DNA from: Onchocerca lupi
Lineage: Eukaryota; Nematoda; Chromadorea; Rhabditida; Onchocercidae
Length of the DNA: 64,000 nucleotides
Direction: 5' to 3'
Assembly: GCA_028564675.1 (NCBI GenBank)
Contig: JAOVVO010000008.1
Coordinates: 372,001 to 436,000, forward strand
Shown: piece by piece, positions 35,213 through 48,104 of the stretch
Numbering within the stretch: position 1 is the first letter of the stretch
Layout of the letters: each line of letters begins with the position of its first letter
Program-made: the position numbers and the translations under genes
The notes under the pieces: generated by a model
The model's input: only the letters and a program-made list of their open reading frames with translations
Told to the model about the DNA's origin: nothing
Database searches by the model: none

Positions 35213-35470
35213 GTATTGAAGTAAATAAATTAGTAATGATAAATAATAAAAGTGATATTTATAAAAGAGTAATAATAACAGCTTTAATAATAGTAAGAAT
35301 AGAAATAATAATAGTAATAATTTCGGTAATAGTAACAGTAACAGTAATAGTAATACTAATTGTAGTAGTAATACTAATAATATTAATAACACTAATTGTA
35401 TTAGTAGTAGTAATAACAATAGTAACACTAATTGTAGTAGTAATAGTAATAATAATAGCTACAATTGTAA
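35128..35470. repeat. AAT microsatellite grading into AGTAATA repeats
   Basis: About 90 bp of near-perfect AAT units (35128-35220) followed by 35236-35470 with mixed AATAGTAATA units. It produces long low-complexity open frames of Ile, Val, Leu and Thr on both strands that are not genes. It is the expanded counterpart of 20441-20660. Confidence 0.9.
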
Positions 35471-36235
35471 TAATAATGATGATAATAGTGTACAATTTCT
35501 ATTTTGCATGATATTTTCAATATAATAATTTTTTCATGCCTTAATAATGCTTGAGATAGTAGAAAATAATACGGTGATAAAATGCAATAAAATAAGAATT
35601 TCTTAATTTTTAAAGTTAAACAATGATAAAATGATAATTCATAATTTTTTTATATTTATTTATCCAATGACTAGTATACACAATGGATAGTTTCGATAAT
35701 TATTTCTTTTATCCTACCTAATTACTCGCCATCATTTAAAAATGTTGTAATAAGTTTGAAAAAAGAAAATAATTCAAAAAAAGAAAAATAAAACAAAAGA
35801 TTAATCAATAACTGTTATCAGATAATTTGCGTGAATTTTTATGCATTCTATTTAATTAACTGTCGCCAAGGATACGTCTAGCGAATAATTTAATGACAAA
35901 TCTTTGATTTCCATTTATGGCGTTAATCTTTGGGCAAAAATAATTAACATACCGTTAATTGTTTTTTTTGAAAGATATATCTCAAACAAGTTTTCCTCAT
36001 TTTATTTTAATTAGCTTTCTTTCTTCTAAGTTTTATTCATTCATTTTATTTTCTGAATTTCCGTTCAAATTAATTTCCGGTTTTCTAATTATTTTAATTG
36101 TAATTTTAATCATATCCATTTAGGTTATTATCTTATTTTTATTTTAATATTTTCATCCAGATTGTTTGCTTCAAAATTTTTTTTTAAATGAAATTTTAAA
36201 ATATTCTTATTGATTATCAAAAAAGAAAGCAAAAA

Positions 36236-38549
36236 TTGAAGTGTTTATTTTTTATCATCTTTTTTCTTCCTTATTTCTTATTTCTGTTCCAAATTTTCGC
36301 TTATTTGGTACTTGTGATTCCTGGATATAATAGAAAAAAAATTTTCCCAAATAATTTTTTAAAACTTCTTATTACCATTCATTCTTCTGAAGATTATTCT
36401 AAATCTATCATTTCTCAAATATTTACAAGTTTTTTTTTTTTTTCAAAAGCTTGGGATTATTTTTAATATTATCCTTGCTTTCTGTTATCTTCTTTTAGCA
36501 CGAAAATGACAATATTTAAAAAATATTTAAAAATTTGCTCATTTTTATTGGAAACAAACAAAAATAAGTGAAGCGAAAAGAAAGAAAAGTAGCATAAAAT
36601 AAATCCTTGCTAAAAATGTATTGAAATTGATTGAGACTAACTGTTTCAAATATTTATTGATATTTGAAAATTATTCATTATGACGATTTCAAAGACTAAA
36701 ATTGATAAAAACTTATAAAAATAGATTATTAATTGCTTATTTCATTCGTTTAATTTTTCTTTCTCCTTCCTCTGTTACAATATTTTATTTTTAAACTTTT
36801 CAATGCTTATTTGAAGTAGAAGTTAATGAGAAAATGGGTGCTAACATATCAGACGATTTCCGTGTTCGAATATTCTTTAATAAAAATTTTTTATAAAACT
36901 TTGATTTGATTCTGAAAAAAAAACTTCTAATTTTGTTTAAAATAGTGTGAAAAAGGAAATAATATATATTTAATTCAAAATAAATCATATAATCCAAATA
37001 TTTTCTGAAAATTTTTAAATATTAGTGAAAAATTGATATATTAATTGATATATTAATTGTTTTCATATCAATGTTTTTTAATTTTCAGTTGTTTCTTCAC
37101 GAAAAAATTTTGTGAAATTTTTATCTGATTTTGTGATTTTTGAAAGATAAAATAAGAAATAATTGAATACTCGAAAAATGCGAAAAAATTAAATTTTTAA
37201 TCATTGATATATTTATGGATGCTTTAATCACTAAAATATTTCAATTTCATGAAATTATTCAATTATAAAATTACTCAGCCAACATTCGTTGCTTTCATGC
37301 ATCAAAAACAATCGAAATATATTTTTAATTACTATTTTAATTATTTATATCTCTTATTTCAACTAGCATGATCAAAAATTGCTAGTAAGTTTCATATTTC
37401 TCTCCTTAATAGAATTTTTTTTTTCATTTCTATGTAATATTTTAATTAAATCATATGCAAAATTTCTAATTATCTAACAAAATTATTGCTTACATATTTT
37501 TAAAAGAATTTAATTATTTCAAATTACTCGCTTAACAGAGAAAATTTCAATTTAAAATATTGAAGCTTATTTAAAAACCATTCATGTAAAAAATTCTTTT
37601 CCGTTTTTTGAATTGTTAGTTGATTATGTATAATGCATAATGCATAAATGAAAAATTAATTAAGTTGAAATTTCAATTTTCTTTTTTCTTAAAAACTGAA
37701 ACTATGACAGAAAAAGGAGAACAGACGAAAATTTAAAAATAGTTTATTTAAGGTAATTTAAAGTTTTGAATGGTTGTCATAATTGTACTTTTACGTTGAA
37801 TTAATGACATAACATTAAATGACATTCCCAGTACTACTCGTTTAAATCATATTTGAAGTGTTTACATTTTCAAGACAAGCATAAAAGAAAAGACAAAAAA
37901 TCGGAGAGATCGAAGATCAGATCGAATGTGAGAAAAAATAATGTGAGATGAAGAAAGAATGAGTAAATGATTGCAAATTAAACAAGTTGAAGAATTATTT
38001 ATATAATTTTATTTTCTTATTTACTATTTATCAATATTGTCTACGTATGTAAAAATGCACAAATATATCTATCTGTATATTTCTTTTTTTCGTTTTTAAT
38101 AAATAAATTAAATATGTTAAATACATTAATAAATAGAAACCCATCTATTTATTTATTTAATGTAATTAATTAATTTTTTTAATTTTTATGTTTGGTTATT
38201 TTTTCATTTACTATTTACATTTACTTATGCGCTACTCATATATATTTACTGATTTGTTTATTTATTTAATCAATATTTCAATGTAATTGATCGCACATAT
38301 TGTCTAGCAGTTTAGACGATATTCCTAAAATATATGCTAATCGGAAAACGACCGCATATTTTTGCTATTGTTTTTCCATCTTGTATTTTTGTTAGATTTT
38401 GCAAAAAATTATAATTTCTTTGGAATTTTCGGTTATAATTTCAGGAAAATTGAAATATTTGACTGAGATGAAACAAATCGTAAAAAAAGTTCAATCTTTA
38501 TATGACATGTGTAATGAAATATTAATAATCAAATTGAAAAATAGATTTA

Positions 38550-38603
<54 letters not shown>

Positions 38604-41600
38604 CCATAAAATTAACCAATAAAATAGAATATCAATAACATATATATTTATTTATAACAACATTATATATACAAAAATAAGTGAATTCGATATATTGGAT
38701 GAATAAATTTTAATTTTTTCTAATTCAGTACTACATTTCCCTTTTTAATGATTTTTCTTAGTAAAATTCATTTATTTAATTTTTATGTTTTTTTTTTATT
38801 TGTTTATTTGCTATTTATATAAATTAACTTATCTGTTATGTATTTATTTATGTCAGTATTATTTGTAAAACAAAAAAAAAATTCTATTTTTTTCACAGTT
38901 ACTGAAAAATTGACTTTTCCAAAAAATCATTCTTAAATTTCGTTCACAAAAGAAAAAGCGAAAACAAAATTTGCTTAACAATTTGAAAACGTTATTAAAA
39001 AAACACATTTTACAAGTTTCATTTCCTCCAGATGCATTATTCACATGGTAATAAAAAACATTTATTTATTTGTCGCCAAAATTTTCGTTTCTTCAAAAAA
39101 TTGAAAAAATTAACTGAAGCATGCCGCAAAATATGTAAAAAATTTTTAAATCACTGACAATTTCGATTGCTTTTTGGAAAAAAAAAAGGAAAAAATTATT
39201 AAACAATAAATTGGTCATGGTTGTTTTCAATTTATTTGCTATTATCTCTTCGTTATTTGTTTTTTATTTGAAATTTTAAATCATCCAATTAAGTATAATT
39301 TCGTTTCTTTTTTTTTTTAATGGTACCTTTGATCTGATAATTATTATTCCAATTTTACTTTTTTTTTTAGAAACTTATAATTATTATAATATTATGTTGG
39401 CCTGAAAATTTTTTCAAATGCTTCGTTTAGAATAACAAAACTTTTATATGGAAAATTGATTGAAATAAATTGTTTTCGTAAAGTAAAACGGAAGATTGAA
39501 AATCAAAAGTTTTTCATTTATTAAACTCTTCTAAAACTATCAAATGCAATGATAAAAAGATTAAAGATTAGATTGCTATCATTAAAAATGAATCGTTGAT
39601 TGAAATAATGATTTCTACCCACACTAGAAATTTTTTAATTTCGGCTCGATAATTATGAATTAATCTTTTGAATTTAAATTTGGCATTGCAGGAAATTATC
39701 AAGATAATTTATTCTATTTTTGCCATTTAATTAAGCAAAAGAGAACATTTGCAATGTGATTTATAGTGGAATTCATTAAAGAAATATTACTATAACTTAT
39801 TTTCTCAATAAAAAATGAGTTGCGTTGAAAAAGTGCAGAAACTGAACGCAAAATTATAAAATTAACAAATCAGTTGAGCTTAAACAAAATTTTTCTGTCA
39901 ATTAGTGGCAATTTGAAAAACTAATAAAAAATATTAGTGAAATTTCATTTTCTATTCCAAATTTTCAAATCATAATTCTCTATCAGTCAAACATAAATAA
40001 AATGTTTTTATCAGTCAATGAATATTTAATAGAAATTGTTTAAATACTTATATGCAAAATTTCATTTTTTATTTAAATTAAAGAAAAATGTGTTACAGTG
40101 CTTCTTTTAAAACTATGATAAAATGCTATAACAAAATTTTAACTTAACAAAATGAGTTCAAATTATTATTATTATTTATTCATTATTGCACATTTGTCAT
40201 ATTATGCACTTAAGCAGAAAATCAGTCATAGCCATTAAAAGTTGTTTAATTATGCAAATATCAATTTTTTTGGAAACATTAATCTCAAATAATATTTCAT
40301 TTAGATAATACTTTTAGAGAATTAAAAAAAAAAATCTTAACCATTCTTTATTTCCTATTTTTCATTTCAACTCATTTTTAGATCCAAATTTCGACTGCTA
40401 TAATTACTAATCTACAATGTTAACAAAATTTGGTTTAATTTATACTTGAAAATAGTATTTAACTTAAGTAATATGGAGTTAAAATTAAATGCTTGATTTC
40501 CGCTTTCTATAATTATCGTCTGCGATATTCACAAATTTCCATTAATCTATATGAAATTTATTTTGAAAAAAGCCATGTGTCAAAAATACACTAAAAGACT
40601 GGTTTAAGAAATTGGAAACTAAAACTTTCAATTTGAAAAAAATAAATATATAAAAGCAATAAATATTGGAAATAAAGTGATTTTTTTTTTTTTTTTGGAA
40701 AGGTGAAAGAAACATTAATACTTGAATTGTTTTTCTGGAAAGAAAGAAAAAACTAAAAATATTTAAATTATGAAAAAGATAAATTACCTGTAATTGACCT
40801 TATCATCCTTCTGCCAAAATAATTCGCTTTTGGTATTAAGTTACTTACTTTCGGCATTAATTGTAACATTAAACTTAATAAATGTATTTTTTCGTAATAT
40901 TTTCACATTCAATCAATAATGTCAAATTTCAACATCATCAGCAAAATGCACATTCTTATGGAATTTTATTTATTTTTTTTTTAGAATATTTAATGCTTTT
41001 ATTTTGTAATTCTTATTCGATTTGTATTTCTTTTTTCTTTTTTTTTTATCTCAAGCTTTTGTAATTTTTTATTCGGTTTGTAATTCTTTTTCTGTAATTC
41101 TTTCTTCTTTTTTTTTATCTCAAGCTTATTGATTTTTGAACTTTTGAAAAACATGAAATTTCGGTTCACAATGAAAATTTGTGATTTACTCAACTTTGAT
41201 GATTGCCTACTTATTTTCTTCATAAAATAAACGTTTGACAGGTGTTGCTGAAATGGATTGAATTTCTTCTTTTTTTCTTGTCCCTCTCCGCTTTTTGTCA
41301 TTTCATTAATTTTTTGAAGGAATAAGCGAAAAACTACTTGATATGCTCAAATTTAAAATTACAAACAATGATGATTACTGGCCAAATTGTATTTTTGACT
41401 TGCAAATGATATGATACTTATGGTTCCTGTTATCAGGTATGAAAAAGATTGTTTATTTTATTTACTTATCTTTTCATAATTGTTTATTTTATTTATTTAC
41501 CTTTACATAGTCCCATACTCCTTAACTTTTCAATTCACTTCTAAATCTAACTTATTTTCTTTTTTTTTTTCTCTCTTTTATTTTCTGTTAGTATAACTTT

Positions 41601-42347
41601 CATGACTTACAGCTAGCTTTCATTCTAATTCCTAATCGCAGCCAAAATTTCCCAAATAATATAATTAATTAGAGCAAATATTAGAATGAAAAAGAGAAAA
41701 AAAAACTGATTATAAACTGATTATAAACTGATTATTTAGTTTTGAAGCAAGCTGATTTACTTTTGAATTTCAAATTCGTCACATTTAATTAAAATTACAT
41801 AATAGATTAGATTTAAAGGTATTTATAAAAATTTTTTTTTCAATCCAAATATTTTTATTTTAGAAATATGTTCATAATAAATTTTTACTTTTCAGAAAAT
41901 TTAACCTCTCAAATATTTTTAAATAGAAGAAAGAAAATTTAGATAGAAGAAAATGTTGCAAAAATAAACGATTTAAAAAGAAATTTGTTTAAATTATATT
42001 TGAAATACCATAATATTAAAATAACTTCATATTATTAAAAGAAGTCTTAATGCTTGCAAGTTGCACATTATTGATTGTCAACAACTGATGTCGATAATGA
42101 ATATAACAAATAATAATACAATCTTTTTGGAGACGATGAAATAAGATTTGCAAAACAATTACAACTTCACCTAAAATTTAGTATTCTATTTCTTCCAAAT
42201 TTAATATTTCAAACAATATAGCATTCAAAAATTTTTTAATCTAAGACTTTTCCTTATTCTCGTTATCTTTTATTTAAGATTTTATTTTAAAGTTGAAAAA
42301 TTTCCAGTAAATATTTCAAATTTAAAATTTATAATTTCTTCTATTTC
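36236..42347. other. 6 kb AT-rich gene desert between the duplication and the receptor gene
   Basis: I see no exon with matching splice sites and no recognisable peptide on either strand. The content is A- and T-runs, and a TA-dinucleotide tract at 38555-38602. Small trans-acting RNAs cannot be excluded by eye. Confidence 0.5.
38555..38602. repeat. TA dinucleotide microsatellite, about 23 units
   Basis: Uninterrupted TATATA run. It likely varies in length between individuals. Confidence 0.95.
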
Positions 42348-42349
42348 AG
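42339..42349 (+). other. Likely trans-splice acceptor of the receptor gene
   Basis: TTCTATTTCAG ends at 42349, 24 bases before ATG 42374. The intervening 5' leader has TAA directly before the ATG in frame, so no upstream coding exon can join here. Confidence 0.5.
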
Positions 42350-42373
42350 AAGAAATTATCGAAATTTTCATAA

Positions 42374-45300
42374 ATGGCCTTAAATTCACAAATTTTTTTC
42401 ATATTAGTACATATGACAACAGTAATGTTACTTGCTATTGCTGGTAATTTACTTTTAATTTTCATTATATTCCGTGGAAATGCTGTCATAAAACGGCGCA
42501 TCTCACCGGTTCAGGTAAATAATTTTTTTCCGATATTAAAAAACTGCAAAACTGGGATTTTTCATTATCATTCCGACATTCCATTTGTTACTGAAATTAA
42601 TGATTACGTTTAATAATTAAACAAAATAATCGAAATCGTTCCATCTTTATTACGTCTTAATATAAAATAAAATTTAGTTAAGTCATTTAAGAATTGCAAT
42701 ATAATTTTTTCAAACATCCTTAAAGCTATTAAATAGAAAAAAAGAATTGTATACTTGAATATTTATTCCAAACATCTAGAATTTTTTCTTCCGATTTTTA
42801 ACAAACTGCGAAATTGGGATTTGTTTTTCCACCATTTCAATTTTCCAGTTGTTACTGAATTTACGATTACACGCAAAGTAATTGAAATTGTTCTATCTTC
42901 ATTTCGTTTTAATGCAAAATACAAATTAGTTTTAAATCTTTTAAAAATAATTTCCCAGAGATCCTGAAAGCCATTTAATTAAAAAAAAAATACGGAAGAT
43001 TTCTTCCTCGAATATTTACTTGATATACATATATACATAAAATATTTAGAAATGAAAAAAAAGGCAGTTAAAAAAATGATAATTAAAAAATGATAACTAA
43101 AAGAAATGATAATTTTTGCAGCATTTACTATTGCATACCTGTGCAGCAGATTTATTATTTGCAATATTATCACTGGGTACCGAAATACTTATCATTCTGA
43201 AACATCCACGATTTGATGGACCAGCTTGGTTGTGTCAATTAACGAGATATTTACAAATGTTTCCAATGTATACTAGTTCATTCCTATTAGTTGCTATAAG
43301 TTTCGATCGCTTTCAGGTTTTTTATAAATTTTTAATTTCATTTAAATTAATTCATTTGCAAGATATTTTAAAATTATTTCAAAAGATTCAAATTTATTAT
43401 TGTAATGATAAATGAATTTGATTACTTTTAATGCATTTATAATTAATATCCATTTTTATTAACAAATTTTTCACAAAAAAAAAAATGAAAGAAAGTATCC
43501 CTTTTAGCTTACTTTTTAGGTGTTGATTTTTAAATTCAAAAGTAATTAACAAAAGGATCAAAATATGCCAGAAGTTGCTAACTTGCTAGACTAATCAATG
43601 GTGTTTTGCAATTTAACAAAGAATTAAATATGCTTTATACCTAATTTGAAAGAAATTAATGAAATTGGAATTTCAACAATTGTTTCAAATAAATTAACGC
43701 AAGCTACTTCGAAAAATTTCGCCTTGATGATTTTGAAAATTTTTATATTACATCAAATTTCGGTAATTCCATCATATATTATATTTTATTTATTCGTTTT
43801 TCACTTTTTTTGAACTGTTCATTACCAAGCAGATTATTACTTTTTACTGTTTTATATGCACTATTATATTCCGTACAGTATATATTATTATTTTATACTG
43901 TATTATCTTTTTTACTTCATAAATTTGCATATCACCTCCTCATTCACTTTACTTTTTCACCCTTCACTCGGTGATTTTAATACCAACAATAAAAAAAAAA
44001 TTGAATTAAAGGAATTAAAGGAAAAATTTAATTGAAACAAAGCATGGTCAAAAAATTAAAATTTAAATTAAATAATTTCGCCATTTTCTTACAGGCAATA
44101 TGTTATCCATTGCAAACTTATTGTAGCAATCGCTATCGAAGACCTAATCATTTTGCAACAATTGCATGGATTACTGCTTTAATATGTTCAATTCCACAAC
44201 TATTTGTTTGGCATAAAACGTAAGTTATAATTCTATCATAATGTAATTTTGTCAAATTATAATTACGATGTATCCTAAATGCATGCAGTAATTTAAATAG
44301 TCATGCAGTATAGTAAATTAGCATTATTAATTATCATAACAACTTTCTTAAACCAAAAGTTAAATAAAATTTTTTAAGCACAATTTCTTTCTAAAATTTC
44401 CTCAAAGATATAAAATGACATTTAATTTAAAAAAATTCGAAGAAAAAGAAGTTTCAGATAGAAAAAGATGAAACTTTGAGTAATATAATTTTAAATCATA
44501 ATATTTTTCAAAAATTATTCAAAGATTGGTATTATTTATCAATAGCTGAAGCCAGCTATAAATGTTCGTTTGTTCAAAATCTTAGAGCTTCAAAAATTTT
44601 CACTCATTGCTTTGAAATTTTGACATAACGTTGCATTCCAATACGTGCATTTTTTGAAACACCCGCTTTTCTATGACTCAGTTTGCTTAAGTAGGAAAGA
44701 AAGAGAAAACGCACGTTTCTGACGTTGGGGGAGATATCTGATATTTGAAGACACTGCCTCGAAGATACTAATATTATAGATTGATCGAAGACGCACAAGT
44801 GGTTAACTTAAAAAGCCCCTTTTTATATGGATCATCCTTGATATTGATTATTGGGCGAAGATTACAATATATTAATCATAGAAAAGGTTAATTATCAGGA
44901 CAAAGAATAAGAAACGAATATTCGTGATGAAAATCAAAAAACCAGCTGCTCTTATCTCCTTTCTTCTCAAGACATGACCTAATATTATAGGTCAGAGAGC
45001 TAATCCATAAATTGCCTCATCTTAAAGTGTGGGAAAAAGTGAAGTAAAATAAAATAAAATAATGGAAAAATTGTTATGGCTGCTCAGCATATCTCACATT
45101 TTATTGCAAACAAAAAGTAGATGTGATGAATAGATTCAGTCTGCTTATTTGTTGTTTACCTGTCAAAAGTGTAATAGATTTAAAAAAAAAAGTAGATGTG
45201 CCTAAAAACATGCGCCTATTTGAATGCAATATTTTATCAAAATTTCAAATTAATCGATGAAAAATTTGCAACATTTTGTGAAAAGCCACCAGGAGCATTT

Positions 45301-48104
45301 ACATTTTTATTTTTATAGATTATGATGTTTCGCATTATTTCCCGTTATTCTTATTTTTTTAATTATATAAAAATTAAAGTTTAAGTCATATTTTAAGTCA
45401 TATAATTGAGTCATATTTCTAAATGTATGCAGTATATTGGAACCCTAGTAATAATTCATTAACTTAGTGCAATAAAATGTTTTCCTGTAGGAAATATGGT
45501 GAATGTGCAACAATTTACGGACATGGTGTATCATTTCTAAAAAGTGTTTATGTGATAAGTTTTAATACCGTTGCTTGGTTAATACCATCGATGCTAGCAG
45601 CATTTTTCTATTATCGAGTATGTAAAACAATATGGCTATCACATCGTAAACAACAATTATTAGAAACGTCTAATTCATTATTTTTAAATAATGATTCCAA
45701 AAAAATTATCAGGTATTATCAAATTTCAACATCAAATTTATCAGCAATCATTTGATAATTTTCCTAAATGATTACATGTATAACCTTTATAGTACTTATA
45801 AAAATAATTCAATTATACTGATAATGTATATAAATCATGAAAATCTTCGCAAAAATATAAAACTCTTTTTTCTAATTTTTTAATTATAATATCATATAGC
45901 ATATCGTAGTACAAATGAAAAAAGTATTGATTAAATATTTAAAAAAATGCAAAGTTTTTCTTTTTGTTTATTTTCAATTCGCAATAATTTTATCAAATGT
46001 TAGTATAAATAAATATATTGTAATCATATATAATGATTTAATTGATAAAGCGAAACTTTCAAAGTTTTTCAATAAACTAAACTTTTTTAATAAATTTTTT
46101 AGCTATCAAAATTGTGCGAAATTAACAAGACCTTCTTTTTTCAGTATTAAATTAAATTTAATGAATATCTTTTTTTTTTTTCAGTCATGAAACGACATCT
46201 TATATTATCAAATTACACAATGACACAAAGCAATGTCGTCAACAACTAGTGAAATTTAATCGCGAACGATTTCAAACAATTCGCTTAACAATGACGATTA
46301 TTTTTTGCAATTTTTTTCTATGGGCACCATTTTGTATAGTCAATATTTTGCAAGCTGTCGCACCTCATTTAATGAGTAGTTTGAAAATTTTTGTCCACTT
46401 TATTAAAAGCTAAATTAATTTCTCGTGATTCTAACCCAATTAACAAAACATTCAAATGAGAATCCAATTAAAACATCTAAAAATTATAGTGAAACATATT
46501 TCGGAGTCAATATTGAGAAAAATACTTCATTAATAACTGATGCTATAGAATTCCGATTAAAATGATATTTTCTGGTTGAACTGAAAATACGATATATGAT
46601 ATAAGGTATGAAGTATTATGGCACTTTATACCGTATATCGCATACAGTAACCTCTTACCATGTAGCATACGCCGCTGTATGCAGTAACCTCGTAATCTCA
46701 TATAAAAAATATACGATAACTTATGACCATGTTTTCAACGGATAAATTTTTGTAATTTATGAAATTACAAGCAAATAGTCATAAATTTCATGATAATTAA
46801 AGCTTTAATTTAGCATTATTGATACTAATCATTGTAAATAGGGAGTGATTTCATCCTCCCAGAAGTACAACTTCAAATTGCAATTGGAATAATTGCATTT
46901 ATCTAATTAGATCACGTGACTTTTGTAAAATAGGCATTTTACAATTATTATTATTCAAATCCAACATTATTCTATCAACATGTAATCATACTTATGACAT
47001 TAGATTATTCGGATCAAAATACAGTCAATTTCATCAGTTGAAATTTATCAAATTTCAAACTTTAGTTGAAATTTATCAAAATTTATTATTCTTCATTTTG
47101 TGCTATATGTTTTTAATAATAGAAATCGCATATCTAAAATGTTAAAAATAGGCTTTCAAAAATCTATTCATGACATTAATCATCAAAGCATCAATTAGGC
47201 TATTAATAATTTGCGCCTTATTTTAAATAAACTTTCTTTTCTTTTTCCGTATAAAATCAAATAAAAAACTAAAGAATTTTGATGTTATATTAAGAAATTG
47301 GTGATTAATTGATTTAAATACTCTTCTTTTTATAGAATTAATTTAAAAATAAAAAATTACTTTATCTTTTTACAGGTTCACAATTAATCACTTATATAGT
47401 TATACTTGGCAATTTAAATTCATGCGTTAATCCATGGATTTATATAATATTCAATAGGAATCAAGTTAAAAAAGCATTCACATTCACAAGTGGTAATTAA
47501 TTTATTTGACATAATTGTGTTTAAATCAAATTTCCAAGAGATTTTGCGAAAAAAAAACAAAACGAAATAAATTTAAAAATTCTTGCCCATAATAACAAAC
47601 GTAAAAATAATTACTTATGTTATTGAGAAATTTAAAAAAATATTTCGTTTTAGTAATCGAAAAAAAAAATTTTTTTTTTCGAATTAATCAATCAAACTAG
47701 AGTTTGTTCTTTTAAATAATGCATTTCATTAAACATTTATTCATAGGTTAGCAATATAATTTTGAAAATTAATAAAAAAATTATTATTCGGCAGCAATAA
47801 TGGCTTTTTTCTTGCCATATATCACAATTTTTCAATTTTAAATATTCATGATTGAAAGTTTTCAAATTAATTTATTTATTGAAAAAGTTTGAAAAACTTA
47901 GTTTTTTTTCTTTTAATCTGAAAAATTGAAGTTAAACAGAAATATAATAGAAAAATATAGAAAAATTTATTAGCAATAATTTGGAGCAATAATTTTCGTA
48001 GCAATAGCAATAATTCAAAGTTAATTCAATAATCTGAAACATTTAAAATAAAATTTTTATTTTTTTTTTCTTAATTTTAAAATTTTACAGAAAATTCGTT
48101 GTAG
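42374..48104 (+). CDS. Seven-transmembrane receptor, vasopressin/oxytocin (nematocin) receptor type
   Basis: Seven exons join in phase to 334 residues: 42374-42514, 43122-43316, 44095-44219, 45491-45712, 46185-46375, 47376-47492 and 48091-48104 (TAG). TAA immediately precedes the ATG. Class A hallmarks: GN in TM1 (about 24-25), Asp57 in TM2, Cys85 at the top of TM3 with partner Cys159 in loop 2, DRF at 109-111 in place of DRY, LWAPF at 273-277 in TM6 and NPWIY at 310-314 in TM7. The runs FDGPAWLC, DRFQAICYPL and LGNLNSCVNPWIY match the vasopressin/oxytocin receptor pattern (GP.WLC, DRY.AVCHPL, LGSLNSC.NPWIY), which points to the nematocin receptors (NTR) of nematodes. GnRH/AKH receptors are the main alternative. 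The extracellular N-terminus (about 6 residues) and C-tail (about 15) are unusually short. It should act in the plasma membrane of neurons or muscle. Confidence 0.85.
42516..43020. repeat. Tandem duplication inside intron 1 of the receptor gene, period about 265 bp
   Basis: Unit 1 (TTTTTTTCCGATATTAAAAA, from about 42523) and unit 2 (TTTTTCTTCCGATTTTTAAC, from about 42784) share AAACTGCRAAAYTGGGATTT, GTTACTGAAWTT, CGAAATCGTT/TGAAATTGTT and AAAGCYATTWAAT in the same order. Noncoding and diverged. Confidence 0.7.

Larger units (their letters stand above)
30280..36235. repeat. Segmental duplication, second copy, interrupted by an insertion
   Basis: 30280-31419 matches 17616-18842 and 33522-36235 matches about 18843-21480, same orientation, about 12.7-14.8 kb downstream of the source. 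The part up to about 31227 is almost identical to the source. From there on mismatches become frequent. The DNA between 31420 and 33521 is foreign to the source position and consists of inverted cul-3 exon copies. Confidence 0.85.

Noticed and set aside
35081..35511. Long overlapping open frames on both strands
   Set aside because: They are translations of the AAT/AGT microsatellite, made of Ile, Leu, Val and Thr only.
42979..46190. Extra open frames in receptor introns
   Set aside because: They either read through donors of real exons or are AT-rich intron noise; the spliced model explains all transmembrane segments.
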